11,874 nt of DNA from Bordetella parapertussis (GTDB taxonomy: Bacteria; Pseudomonadota; Gammaproteobacteria; Burkholderiales; SG8-39). The DNA is taken from NCBI GenBank assembly GCA_945906975.1, contig CAMDRY010000056.1:1-11874 (forward strand). The letters run 5' to 3'. Below the pieces are notes generated by a model. It did not search any database, had not been told where the DNA came from, and saw only the letters and a program-made list of their open reading frames with translations. Position 1 is the first letter of the stretch, and each line of letters starts with the position of its first letter. Positions 6,125 through 11,874 of the stretch are shown here, one piece after another. The translations under genes were made by a program, and so were the position numbers.

Positions 6125-6745
6125 ATGAATAATCCTGGACGATTTCGCGACTTTGTCGTGGCGCTTGATCAACTGCTTGGCGAAGCCGGCACCGATGAGA
6201 CCCGCATTCTCAATGAAGGAGCCGGACTGCTACGCGAACTGGTTCTGCAGGATGACTGGCTGCCCGACGCGTTCGCCAAACCCGAACCCGGAACCTACCG
6301 CCAGTACCTGCTCTATTGCGACCCGCGCGAGCGCTTTTCGGTGGCCAGTTTTGTCTGGGCGCCAGGAGCGGGCACGCCGGTGCACGACCACACTGTATGG
6401 GGTCTGGTGGGTGTGATGCGCGGCGCCGAACTGTGCCGCGAATACCCCCTGCCGCAGCCGGGAAAGCCCATGCAGGCGCAAAACGAGCACCGCGTCGGCC
6501 CCGGTAGCGTCGATCGCGTGTCACCCACGGTGGGCGACATCCATACCGTGTCCAACGCCCTCGCCGACGAAGTGTCGCTGAGCATCCACGTCTACGGCGC
6601 CAATATCGGCGCGGTCAGCCGGCATGTGTTCGATGCGGCGACCGGCGCGTCAAAGCCTTTTGTGTCGGGCTATCACAACAGCGTTCTGCCCAATTTCTGG
6701 GATCGTTCAGCCGAGATAAGGGCCGCTGCGGAACTTGCCCGATGA
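6125..6745 (+). CDS. Thiol dioxygenase, probably 3-mercaptopropionate dioxygenase
   Basis: A 206-residue cupin of the cysteine dioxygenase family, a cytoplasmic mononuclear Fe(II) enzyme that adds O2 to a thiol to give a sulfinate. The three-His iron site is H87 and H89 (PVHDHTVWG) plus H140 (GDIHTVSN); E102 follows in the first cupin motif. The catalytic Ser-His-Tyr triad is S153, H155 and Y157 (SIHVY). At the position where cysteine dioxygenases have the carboxylate-binding Arg, this protein appears to have Gln (Q60 in YRQYLL), the mark of bacterial 3-mercaptopropionate dioxygenases. The product would be 3-sulfinopropionate, which other Burkholderiales convert through a CoA thioester to propionyl-CoA. 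The start MNNPGRF is preferred over an upstream frame start because family similarity begins there. The stop overlaps the next gene by ATGA, so they form an operon. Cysteine as substrate remains possible. Confidence 0.85.
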   Translation: MNNPGRFRDFVVALDQLLGEAGTDETRILNEGAGLLRELVLQDDWLPDAFAKPEPGTYRQYLLYCDPRERFSVASFVWAPGAGTPVHDHTVWGLVGVMRGAELCREYPLPQPGKPMQAQNEHRVGPGSVDRVSPTVGDIHTVSNALADEVSLSIHVYGANIGAVSRHVFDAATGASKPFVSGYHNSVLPNFWDRSAEIRAAAELAR

Positions 6746-7461
6746 GCAGCCTGATCGTGACGCAAAGCGGCACCCTCACACGACTCACCCTCAACCGGCC
6801 CGACAAGGCCAATGCGCTCAACGCCGAACTGGTCGACGCGCTGCTTGGCGCCGTTACCGCGGCGCATAGCGATGGCACGCGCCTGCTGGTGCTCCAGGGC
6901 GAGGGCCGCAACTTCAGCGCCGGCTTTGATTTCGGCGGCTACGACGAGCAGAGCGAAGGGGACCTCGTACTGCGTTTCGTGCGCATTGAGCAACTGCTGC
7001 AGGCGCTGTACCACGCACCCTTTGCGACGCTGGCTATTGCCTACGGCAAGAATTTTGGCGCCGGCGCCGACCTTTTTGTCGCGGCCTCGGTGCGCGTCGC
7101 AGCGCCCGATGCGAGCTTCCGTATGCCCGGCCTGCGCTTCGGGCTGCAGTTGGGCACACGGCGCCTCGCGCAACGCATCGGCGCCGAAAAGGCGCGGGCG
7201 ATTCTTGCCGAAAGCCGCAGCTTCGACGCCATGGCGGCGCGCGACATCGGCTTTGTCACGCACGTGGCCGAACAGGGGTACTGGGACGCGGTGGTGGCCA
7301 AGGAACTGGCGCGGGCGATCACGCTCGAACCCGACGCCACGGCACGGTTGCATGCCGCAACCGTCGCTGACACGCGCGCAACCGACTTGGCTGATCTGGT
7401 CGCCTCCGCGTCGCAGCCCGGTCTGAAGGCACGCATCGCCCAATACCGCAAGCAATCGTAA
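6742..7461 (+). CDS. Crotonase-fold (enoyl-CoA hydratase/isomerase family) protein lacking both catalytic Glu
   Basis: A 239-residue crotonase-superfamily protein that would act on an acyl-CoA thioester in the cytoplasm. It has the family start VTQSGTLTRLTLNRPDKANALN, oxyanion-hole segments SAGFDF (59-64) and GKNFGAGADL (102-111), and RMPGLRFGLQLG (127-138). By eye alignment to rat enoyl-CoA hydratase, E144 corresponds to D110 and E164 to G130, so it probably is not an ordinary hydratase; isomerase, hydrolase or thioesterase activity, or binding only, is possible. It is about 20 residues shorter than a typical hydratase. Its ATG overlaps the dioxygenase stop (ATGA), so the two are coupled. 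A CoA-thioester step after 3-sulfinopropionate formation would fit, but the known route uses a CoA-transferase or ligase and a desulfinase, neither of which is this protein family. Confidence 0.85.
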   Translation: MSSLIVTQSGTLTRLTLNRPDKANALNAELVDALLGAVTAAHSDGTRLLVLQGEGRNFSAGFDFGGYDEQSEGDLVLRFVRIEQLLQALYHAPFATLAIAYGKNFGAGADLFVAASVRVAAPDASFRMPGLRFGLQLGTRRLAQRIGAEKARAILAESRSFDAMAARDIGFVTHVAEQGYWDAVVAKELARAITLEPDATARLHAATVADTRATDLADLVASASQPGLKARIAQYRKQS

Positions 7462-7633
7462 GCCCGGGGCCATGCCCGGCGATATCCTTGCCAGGGTCAA
7501 TGCCGACGTTGTGAAATGTTACAGCTCGCCGCTAACAAGGACAGCTTCACCGCCAAGGGTGCCGACCCGAGGGCGGCGGCACGGCGCAATTTACCGCACC
7601 AATCCGGGCCGATATCGCAAAATGGGGCAAAAT

Positions 7634-7648
7634 CCGGAAAGATTCCGG
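7634..7648. promoter_or_regulatory. Inverted repeat upstream of msrB
   Basis: CCGGAA-AGA-TTCCGG is a perfect 6-3-6 palindrome ending 46 nt before the msrB ATG. It lies in the 233-bp spacer 7462-7694, where I see no gene. The same spacer holds a near-direct repeat, TCCGGGCCGATATCG (from 7603) and TCCGGGCCAGATCCG (from 7644). It may be an operator, but no promoter hexamers could be assigned with confidence. Confidence 0.3.
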
Positions 7649-7694
7649 GCCAGATCCGCCCCACTCACAGACAAGCCCGCCACAGGAGCAGCGA

Positions 7695-8108
7695 ATGAAC
7701 ACCAAAACCACCCTCAAAGTCGTCAAACCCGATGCCGAGTGGCAAAAAGAACTCACCCCCGAGCAGTACGAGGTGGCGCGCAAACACGGCACCGAGCGCG
7801 CGTTCAGCGGCGCGTTCTGGGACAACAAAGATACCGGCGTGTACCACTGCGTCTGCTGCGGCACCGAACTGTTCAGTTCCGAGCACAAGTACGACTCGGG
7901 CAGCGGCTGGCCGAGCTACTGGCAGCCTGCCGATGCGGACAAGGTCGAAACCACCGTTGACCGCAGCCATGGCATGACCCGCACCGAGGTGCACTGCGCC
8001 GCCTGTGAGGCGCATCTGGGCCATATTTTCGAAGACGGCCCCAAACCGACCGGGTTGCGCTACTGCATCAACTCGGCCTCCCTTAAATTCGACAAAAAGC
8101 CCGGATAG
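7695..8108 (+). CDS. msrB: Peptide-methionine (R)-S-oxide reductase
   Basis: A 137-residue MsrB that repairs methionine-R-sulfoxide in proteins, using thioredoxin as reductant, in the cytoplasm (no signal peptide). Two CxxC pairs bind structural zinc: C52/C55 (HCVCCG) and C101/C104 ([11 protein letters not shown]). The substrate pocket motif GSGWPSY is at 69-75, and the catalytic Cys is C124 in RYCINSASL, with H107 and H110 and N126 completing the active site. The length is standard for a stand-alone enzyme with no MsrA fusion. A good ribosome site AGGAG (7684-7688) lies 6 nt before the ATG. It is followed at 66 bp by yciB, which has its own -10-like box, so it may be a separate unit. The order msrB-yciB-bolA-ppiC is common in betaproteobacteria. 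Confidence 0.96.
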   Translation: MNTKTTLKVVKPDAEWQKELTPEQYEVARKHGTERAFSGAFWDNKDTGVYHCVCCGTELFSSEHKYDSGSGWPSYWQPADADKVETTVDRSHGMTRTEVHCAACEAHLGHIFEDGPKPTGLRYCINSASLKFDKKPG

Positions 8109-8160
8109 CCGGCCACATTCGTCCAAGCGATGGTCAACCCGCTCCAGCAGGGTGAGAGGC

Positions 8161-8166
8161 TATAAT
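8161..8166 (+). promoter_or_regulatory. Consensus -10 element immediately before yciB
   Basis: TATAAT, a perfect -10 hexamer, ends 8 nt before the yciB ATG at 8175, so transcription would begin about 2-3 nt upstream of the start codon. There is no Shine-Dalgarno at usable spacing (GAGAGG at 8154-8159 is 15 nt away and upstream of the -10). No clear -35. This suggests a nearly leaderless mRNA. Confidence 0.5.
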
Positions 8167-8174
8167 AGTGCCCC

Positions 8175-8714
8175 ATGAAATTCCTATTTGATCTATTCCC
8201 GGTAATCCTGTTTTTTATCGCCTTCAAGTTCGCCGGAATCTACGCGGCAACCGGGGTGGCCATCGCCGCGACCTTTGCCCAGGTTGGCTGGCTGAAACTG
8301 CGCGGCAAAAAGATTGATGCCATGCTTTGGGTCAGCCTCGCCATCATTGTGGTGTTTGGCGGCGCCACGCTCTTTCTGCAAGACGAGACCTTCATCAAGT
8401 GGAAGCCCACCGTGCTCTACTGGATGTTCGCCCTGACCCTGGGTTGCGGACAATTGATTTTCCGTCGCAACCTGATGCGCTCGATCATGGGCGCGCAACT
8501 GCAATTACCCGAGGTCGCCTGGACAAATCTGCTTTGGAGCTGGACCGGCTTTTTTGCCGTAATGGGCGTGCTCAATCTGTACGTTGCGTTCAACTTTTCG
8601 ACCGATGACTGGGTGAACTTCAAACTGTTCGGCGGCATGGGCCTGATGCTCGTGTTTGTCATCGCCCAAGCCTTGTTCCTCGCCAAACACATCCAGCAGG
8701 AAGATCCGAAATAA
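8175..8714 (+). CDS. yciB: Inner-membrane septation protein A (YciB/IspZ family)
   Basis: A 179-residue integral inner-membrane protein with about five transmembrane segments (roughly 5-22, 24-41, 51-68, 78-95 and 117-140, with a further hydrophobic stretch at about 149-171). The start [18 protein letters not shown] and the internal [25 protein letters not shown] and [22 protein letters not shown] segments are characteristic of YciB. The family is linked to cell-envelope synthesis and septation, in E. coli through contacts with elongation and division proteins; loss in Shigella impairs spreading between cells. The length is normal. The stop shares one base with the bolA start (TAATG at 8712-8716), implying coupling. 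Confidence 0.93.
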   Translation: MKFLFDLFPVILFFIAFKFAGIYAATGVAIAATFAQVGWLKLRGKKIDAMLWVSLAIIVVFGGATLFLQDETFIKWKPTVLYWMFALTLGCGQLIFRRNLMRSIMGAQLQLPEVAWTNLLWSWTGFFAVMGVLNLYVAFNFSTDDWVNFKLFGGMGLMLVFVIAQALFLAKHIQQEDPK

Positions 8715-9010
8715 TGGCCTCCCTGAATATCCCCGCAGACATCGAGCAGCGCCTCGCAGTGCTTACGCCGCAACACCTGGAACTGCTGGATGAAAGCGGA
8801 CAGCACGTCGGCCACGTCGGCGCGCAGGGCGGCGGCGGGCATTACCGCCTGACCATCGTGTCGCCGCAGTTTGCCGGCAAGAGCACCCTCGCCCGCCATC
8901 GCATGGTGTACGATGCGCTCGGGTCGATGATGAAGCATGACATCCATGCGCTCGCCATCATGGCAAGCGCGCCCCACGAAATCAATTCAACCGCTAAGGA
9001 AATATCATGA
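8714..9010 (+). CDS. bolA: BolA-family protein
   Basis: A 98-residue BolA-type protein with the alpha-beta-beta-alpha-alpha-beta fold. Helix one is at about 6-16. The conserved core is GGHYRLTIVS (41-50), then FAGKSTLARHRMVYDAL (53-69) and the closing strand IHALAIMA (77-84), with H78 the conserved C-terminal His used for Fe-S binding with monothiol glutaredoxins. BolA proteins act in iron-sulfur trafficking, iron regulation and envelope-stress morphology. It overlaps yciB by one base and ppiC by four (ATGA at 9007-9010), so these three genes are almost certainly co-translated. It could equally be named for the YrbA/IbaG branch, but the length and helix-turn-helix-like RHRMVYDAL segment fit BolA. 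Confidence 0.93.
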   Translation: MASLNIPADIEQRLAVLTPQHLELLDESGQHVGHVGAQGGGGHYRLTIVSPQFAGKSTLARHRMVYDALGSMMKHDIHALAIMASAPHEINSTAKEIS

Positions 9011-9840
9011 ACACCCCCTCCCGCCTACTGCTGACCGTGCTTTTAAGCGCAGCCGTATCCGCCCCCGCATCGGCGCAGACCGCGGCACCCGCCGCCAAAG
9101 CTGCACCGGCAGCCGCACCCGCCGCTTCGAACAAGGTCGCCACGGTCAATGGTGTGGCCATCCCAAAGTCGCGCGTCGACGCCATCGTCAAGGAGCGCGC
9201 CCAACAGGGCATGCCCGACAACGAAGAAATGCGCAAAGCCATCCGTGACGAACTTAGCAATCGCGAAATCATCGTCCAGGAAGCCAACCGCCGCGGCCTG
9301 ACCAAGAATGCCGACATGCAAAGCCAGATCGACATGGCCCGCCAGGCGGTGGTCGTACGCGCTTTCCTGCAGGACTTCGTCAAAGCCCATCCGGTGACCG
9401 ATGAAGTCATCAAGGCCGAGTACGAGAAGGTCAAAGGCCAGATGGGCAGCAAGGAATACAAGGCGCGCCACATCCTGGTCGAGAAAGAAGCCGAAGCCAA
9501 GGACATCGTCGCCAAGATTAAAAAGGGCGAAAAATTTGAAGAACTGGCCAAAGTATCCATGGATCCGGGATCAAAAGACAAGGGCGGTGATCTCGACTGG
9601 AACACCCCGGCGAGCTACGTCAAGGAATTCTCCGATGCACTGACCAAACTGGAAAAAGGCAAGTACACCGAAGTGCCGGTGAAAAGCCAGTTTGGATTCC
9701 ATGTCATTCAGCTCGATGACGTCCGCGACGTGAAGTTCCCGGGCCTCGATGAAGTGAAAGCCGGCCTGCAGCAGCGACTGCAACAGCAGCAACTTGAAAA
9801 AGCCGTCGCCGACCTGCGCGCCAAAGCCAAGGTCGAGTAA
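9007..9840 (+). CDS. Exported parvulin-type (PpiC/SurA) peptidyl-prolyl isomerase
   Basis: A 277-residue periplasmic foldase. A signal peptide occupies residues 1-24 (SRLLLTVLLSAAVSAPASAQ, cleavage after ASA or SAQ), followed by an Ala/Pro-rich linker to about 41. A SurA_N-like helical chaperone region (about 45-135) comes next, then a parvulin domain at about 150-240 with YKARHILVE, KFEELAKVSMDPGSKDKGGDLDW and SQFGFHVIQLDD. The C-terminal helix is Gln/Lys-rich. Such proteins assist folding of outer-membrane and secreted proteins by isomerising prolyl bonds. The start overlaps the bolA stop (ATGA). The yciB-bolA-ppiC unit ends at the terminator at 9859-9884. A single parvulin domain distinguishes it from SurA, which normally has two. 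Confidence 0.93.
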   Translation: MNTPSRLLLTVLLSAAVSAPASAQTAAPAAKAAPAAAPAASNKVATVNGVAIPKSRVDAIVKERAQQGMPDNEEMRKAIRDELSNREIIVQEANRRGLTKNADMQSQIDMARQAVVVRAFLQDFVKAHPVTDEVIKAEYEKVKGQMGSKEYKARHILVEKEAEAKDIVAKIKKGEKFEELAKVSMDPGSKDKGGDLDWNTPASYVKEFSDALTKLEKGKYTEVPVKSQFGFHVIQLDDVRDVKFPGLDEVKAGLQQRLQQQQLEKAVADLRAKAKVE

Positions 9841-9858
9841 TTACCGCTGGCGGATAAA

Positions 9859-9884
9859 AAAACGGGGCCTGCGGGCCCCGTTTT
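9859..9884 (+). terminator. Intrinsic terminator after ppiC
   Basis: AAAACGGGGCC (9859-9869) and GGCCCCGTTTT (9874-9884) form a perfect 11-bp stem with a four-base loop TGCG. It begins 18 nt after the ppiC stop. The A-tract on the left (starting 9856) would let it work weakly in the other direction as well. Confidence 0.92.
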
Positions 9885-9924
9885 CCATGGTGGGCGGCGC
9901 TCTGATTACCCGCGCCGTATTGCC

Positions 9925-10024
9925 GCTTGCGACTACTTGGTCGCGAGCGTGTTCTGCACCGACCTCACCCCGGACACGCGGGACATATCCCCCTCCGCGA
10001 GCTTTGTCGTGCCGAAACGACAAA
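9925..10024. other. Hairpin-rich spacer without a gene
   Basis: In the 282-bp gap between ppiC and the leftward Bug gene I see no convincing coding region. Several adjacent inverted repeats occur: GCTTGCGAC/GTCGCGAGC (9925-9933, 9940-9948, one G-T pair), CGTGTTC/GGACACG (9948-9954, 9972-9978, one G-T pair), GGGA-cata-TCCC (9980-9991) and TTTGTCGT/ACGACAAA (10003-10010, 10017-10024, 6-nt loop). The next hairpin is the dispersed element at 10027-10061. This could be a structured RNA, a protein-binding cluster, or decayed sequence. No promoter was assigned. Confidence 0.4.
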
Positions 10025-10026
10025 CA

Positions 10027-10061
10027 GGCTGGAAAGTCTATATAGAGAGGGCTTTCCAGCC
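10027..10061. repeat. Dispersed 35-nt hairpin element, copy 2
   Basis: GGCTGGAAA (10027-10035) and TTTCCAGCC (10053-10061) flank a 17-nt loop, preceded by AACA, exactly as in copy 1 at 1545-1579. Here the pairing extends one more base (G10036-C10052). The loop includes the small palindrome TCTATATAGA (10037-10046). Again the element lies between convergent genes, after the terminator of the rightward operon. Confidence 0.65.
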
Positions 10062-10122
10062 ATTCATGTCACACACAAGGCCTGCGGGCGGTCGGCTCAT
10101 TTGTGCGGCCATCACGCCGCCT

Positions 10123-11106
10123 TCAGTCCAGACGGGCGCCGGAACTCCTGACCACCTGCGCCCAGCGGTCTATTTCCGTCTTGATGTAGGCCGCCGATTG
10201 CTCCGGATTCAGCGCAATGGGCTCCATGCCCATACTCAACAGCTTGTCCCGCAAGTCCGGTGAATTGAGTGCCTTGGAAATCTCCGTGTTTAGCTTGGCG
10301 ACCACCGCCGGCGGCGTGTTCGCCGGTGCCAACACGCCGTACCAGGCTTTGAGGTCGAAACTGGGCAGTCCTTGTTGTGCCAGCGGAGCGACATCGGGCA
10401 GCGCCGGCGAGGCTTGCGCAGAGGTCACGCCAAGAGCGCGCAACTTCCCCGACTTGATGTGCGTTAGCGCTGTGGGAATGTCGACGAAACTCATGGTGAT
10501 CTGGCCGCCCAGCAGATCGGCCATCGCCGCCGCGCTGCCCTTGTAAGGGACGTGAATCATATCGACGCCAGCGAGACTTTTGAACAACTCGCCGGACAGG
10601 TGTTGCGACGTGCCGGTGCCGGCGGAACCAAAGCTCAGCTTGCCCGGTTGCGCCTTGCCAAGCGCCATCAATTCGCGTGCGCTGTTGGCCTGCACCGACG
10701 CGTTGACCACCAGCACGTTCTTTTGCACCACCGACACCGACACCGGCGTGAAATCACGCAGCGCATCGAAAGGCATACGCGTGCCGTACAAGCTCGGATT
10801 GATGCCATGGGTCGCGCTCGAGCCCATCACCAGCGTATAGCCGTCCGGCGCGCTTTTGGCGACATAGTCGGCGCCGATATTGCCCCCGGCGCCGGTGCGG
10901 TTCTCGACCAAAACGTTCTGGCCCAGCGATTCGCCCAGCTTTTGCGCCAAATTGCGCGCCAGCTGGTCGAGTGCGCCACCGGCTGCGAATGGGTTGACGA
11001 TGATCACCGGCCTGACAGGATAGGCCTGCGCCCGAGCCGCCATGGGCAAAATCGCCAATGCGGCCAGAAACAGCGCCGCAACACCACATAAGGATTGCCT
11101 TTGCAT
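10123..11106 (-). CDS. Bug/TctC-family periplasmic solute-binding protein (3)
   Basis: A 327-residue orphan tripartite tricarboxylate transporter receptor. The ATG at 11104-11106 is chosen for AAGGAG (complement of 11115-11120) 8 nt upstream and a signal peptide beginning MQRQSLCGVAALFLAALAI and ending AARAQ near residue 27. Mature motifs are IVNPFAAGGALDQLAR (ligand loop with the conserved Asp), NRTGAGGNIGADYVA, PDGYTLVMG, VPYKGSAAAMADLLGG and the C-terminal EIDRWAQVVRSSGARLD. It lies 22 bp downstream of an acyl-CoA synthetase gene on the same strand and is very likely co-transcribed with it, which suggests the captured carboxylate is activated to a CoA thioester. It differs clearly from the other two Bug proteins, so these are not recent duplicates. 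Confidence 0.93.
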   Translation of the reverse strand: MQRQSLCGVAALFLAALAILPMAARAQAYPVRPVIIVNPFAAGGALDQLARNLAQKLGESLGQNVLVENRTGAGGNIGADYVAKSAPDGYTLVMGSSATHGINPSLYGTRMPFDALRDFTPVSVSVVQKNVLVVNASVQANSARELMALGKAQPGKLSFGSAGTGTSQHLSGELFKSLAGVDMIHVPYKGSAAAMADLLGGQITMSFVDIPTALTHIKSGKLRALGVTSAQASPALPDVAPLAQQGLPSFDLKAWYGVLAPANTPPAVVAKLNTEISKALNSPDLRDKLLSMGMEPIALNPEQSAAYIKTEIDRWAQVVRSSGARLD

Positions 11107-11128
11107 TACGCCTTCTCCTTGTATATTT

Positions 11129-11874
11129 TTAATTATTTTCGCACCTAAACACAATCAATGCATCAACCGCCTTAGCCCCCTGCCCCTGCGGCAGCACGAC
11201 AAAAGGGTTCACTTCAATCTCAAGGATGCTAGCGGCGCGCTCTACGGCATATTCGGACAATCGCACCATCGCAGCCACCAGCGCCTCGATGTCGGCACGC
11301 GGGCTACCGCGAAAGCCCCGCAGCAGGCGCCCAGCCAGCGTACGGTCAATCAGCGCAAGGGCAGCATCCGGCGTGCAGGGACATTGCATGAATGCGACGT
11401 CGCGCATCAGCTCAACCGAGGTGCCGCCCAAACCGAACATCAGCATCGGACCGAACTGCGCATCGACCCGCACACCAATGACAGTTTCGACGCCACCCTC
11501 AAGCATCGGCTCCAGCGTAAAGCCCTCAAACTGCAGGTGCGGGTTGCGTGTACGCATTGCCGCAGCCGCGGCCGACACTGCGGCGCCGTCGCGCAAACGC
11601 AACTGCACCAGCCCGGCCTCCATCTTGTGCGCGACACCACGCGCGATGCCCTTGAGGACCAACGGAAACTCCAGTCCCGCCGCAGCCGCAGCCGCAGCCA
11701 GTTCATCTTGCGTGGCGACAAACACCGGCAGCAATACCGGGAATCCGGCGCGCTGCAGTTCGGCCTTTGCTTCAGCCTCATTGAGCAGCCGCGGCGCGGG
11801 CGCCTCCGGCATCACCGCTTGCGCCAAAACTGCAGCCGCGGAAGCCACCGCGTCGATCGGTGCGGCGCGTAATG
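11129..11874 (-). CDS. NDP-forming acyl-CoA synthetase, C-terminal ATP-grasp part (partial)
   Basis: The frame is open to the right edge, so the N-terminal CoA-binding and ligase domains, if present, lie outside; a GTG at 11846-11848 is internal rather than a start. The 247 visible residues match the ATP-grasp_5 domain of ADP-forming acetate-CoA ligase-like enzymes: LLNEAEAKAELQRAGFPVLLP, FPLVLKGIARGVAHKMEAGLVQLRL (the His-containing segment KGIARGVAHK), FTLEPMLEGGVETVIGVRVDAQFGPMLMFGLGG and ILEIEVNPFVVLP near the end. These enzymes activate a carboxylic acid to its CoA thioester with nucleotide-phosphate turnover through a phospho-His relay. The gene ends 22 bp before the start of Bug gene 3. 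The acid is unknown. Confidence 0.88.
   Translation of the reverse strand, partial: LRAAPIDAVASAAAVLAQAVMPEAPAPRLLNEAEAKAELQRAGFPVLLPVFVATQDELAAAAAAAGLEFPLVLKGIARGVAHKMEAGLVQLRLRDGAAVSAAAAAMRTRNPHLQFEGFTLEPMLEGGVETVIGVRVDAQFGPMLMFGLGGTSVELMRDVAFMQCPCTPDAALALIDRTLAGRLLRGFRGSPRADIEALVAAMVRLSEYAVERAASILEIEVNPFVVLPQGQGAKAVDALIVFRCENN

Noticed and set aside
6673..7500. Leftward frame of 275 codons opposite the crotonase gene
   Set aside because: Antisense shadow; the rightward frame has crotonase motifs and a coupled start.
7472..7960. Rightward frame of 162 codons before and across msrB
   Set aside because: Arg-rich composition, no recognisable domain and out of frame with msrB, whose motifs and ribosome site are clear.
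9937..10263. Small rightward frame in the ppiC-Bug spacer
   Set aside because: No motif or ribosome site, and its second half is antisense to Bug gene 3; the hairpins explain the local structure better.
11129..11848. Complete acyl-CoA synthetase subunit starting at the GTG at 11846-11848
   Set aside because: The frame stays open to the window edge and the GTG has no ribosome site; treated as a partial gene, although a separate beta-subunit-like protein starting just outside cannot be excluded.

Overview
The window looks like a chromosomal segment of a facultatively anaerobic betaproteobacterium, most likely Burkholderiales or a close relative. The reasons are its high GC content, three periplasmic Bug/TctC-type binding proteins without a tctAB pair, a hemN-TauE/SafE-like gene pair, a perfect FNR box, and the run msrB-yciB-bolA-ppiC. 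This is inferred from gene content only; no marker gene was compared.

Layout, left to right. (1) 2-930 (+): the 3' end of hemN, translationally coupled to a six-helix membrane protein with HCxGMCGG and PCG motifs. (2) 955-1458 (+): a perfect FNR box and a TACAAT -10 at class II spacing drive a universal stress protein, which ends at a bidirectional terminator (1496-1533). (3) 1588-4587 (-): an orphan four-helix protein with two ExxH motifs (candidate diiron protein), then two Bug binding proteins. A degenerate 16-bp tandem repeat of five units covers the stop codon of the first Bug gene. (4) 4742-5896 (+), divergent from the second Bug gene across a spacer holding a 15-bp palindrome: an enolase-superfamily enzyme whose usual catalytic positions appear substituted. 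(5) 5964-6053: a short reading frame that resembles the C-terminus of a Bug protein, probably a gene remnant. (6) 6125-7461 (+): a thiol dioxygenase of the 3-mercaptopropionate type, overlapping by ATGA with a crotonase-fold protein that lacks the usual acid/base glutamates. (7) 7695-9840 (+): msrB, then yciB-bolA-ppiC with overlapping start and stop codons, closed by a strong terminator (9859-9884). (8) 9885-10122: a hairpin-rich spacer. (9) 10123-11874 (-): the C-terminal part of an NDP-forming acyl-CoA synthetase (ATP-grasp), followed 22 bp downstream by a third Bug gene.

How the genes may work together. The left edge and the USP belong to low-oxygen physiology. The middle is catabolic: carboxylate capture in the periplasm, an enolase-type dehydratase or racemase candidate, and sulfur-compound oxidation coupled to acyl-CoA chemistry. 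The right block handles oxidative damage and envelope housekeeping. The least explained items are a 35-nt hairpin present twice (1545-1579 and 10027-10061), each time between convergent genes; the 16-bp array; the ExxH protein; and the non-canonical enolase and crotonase active sites. No complete new defence or mobile system is visible.
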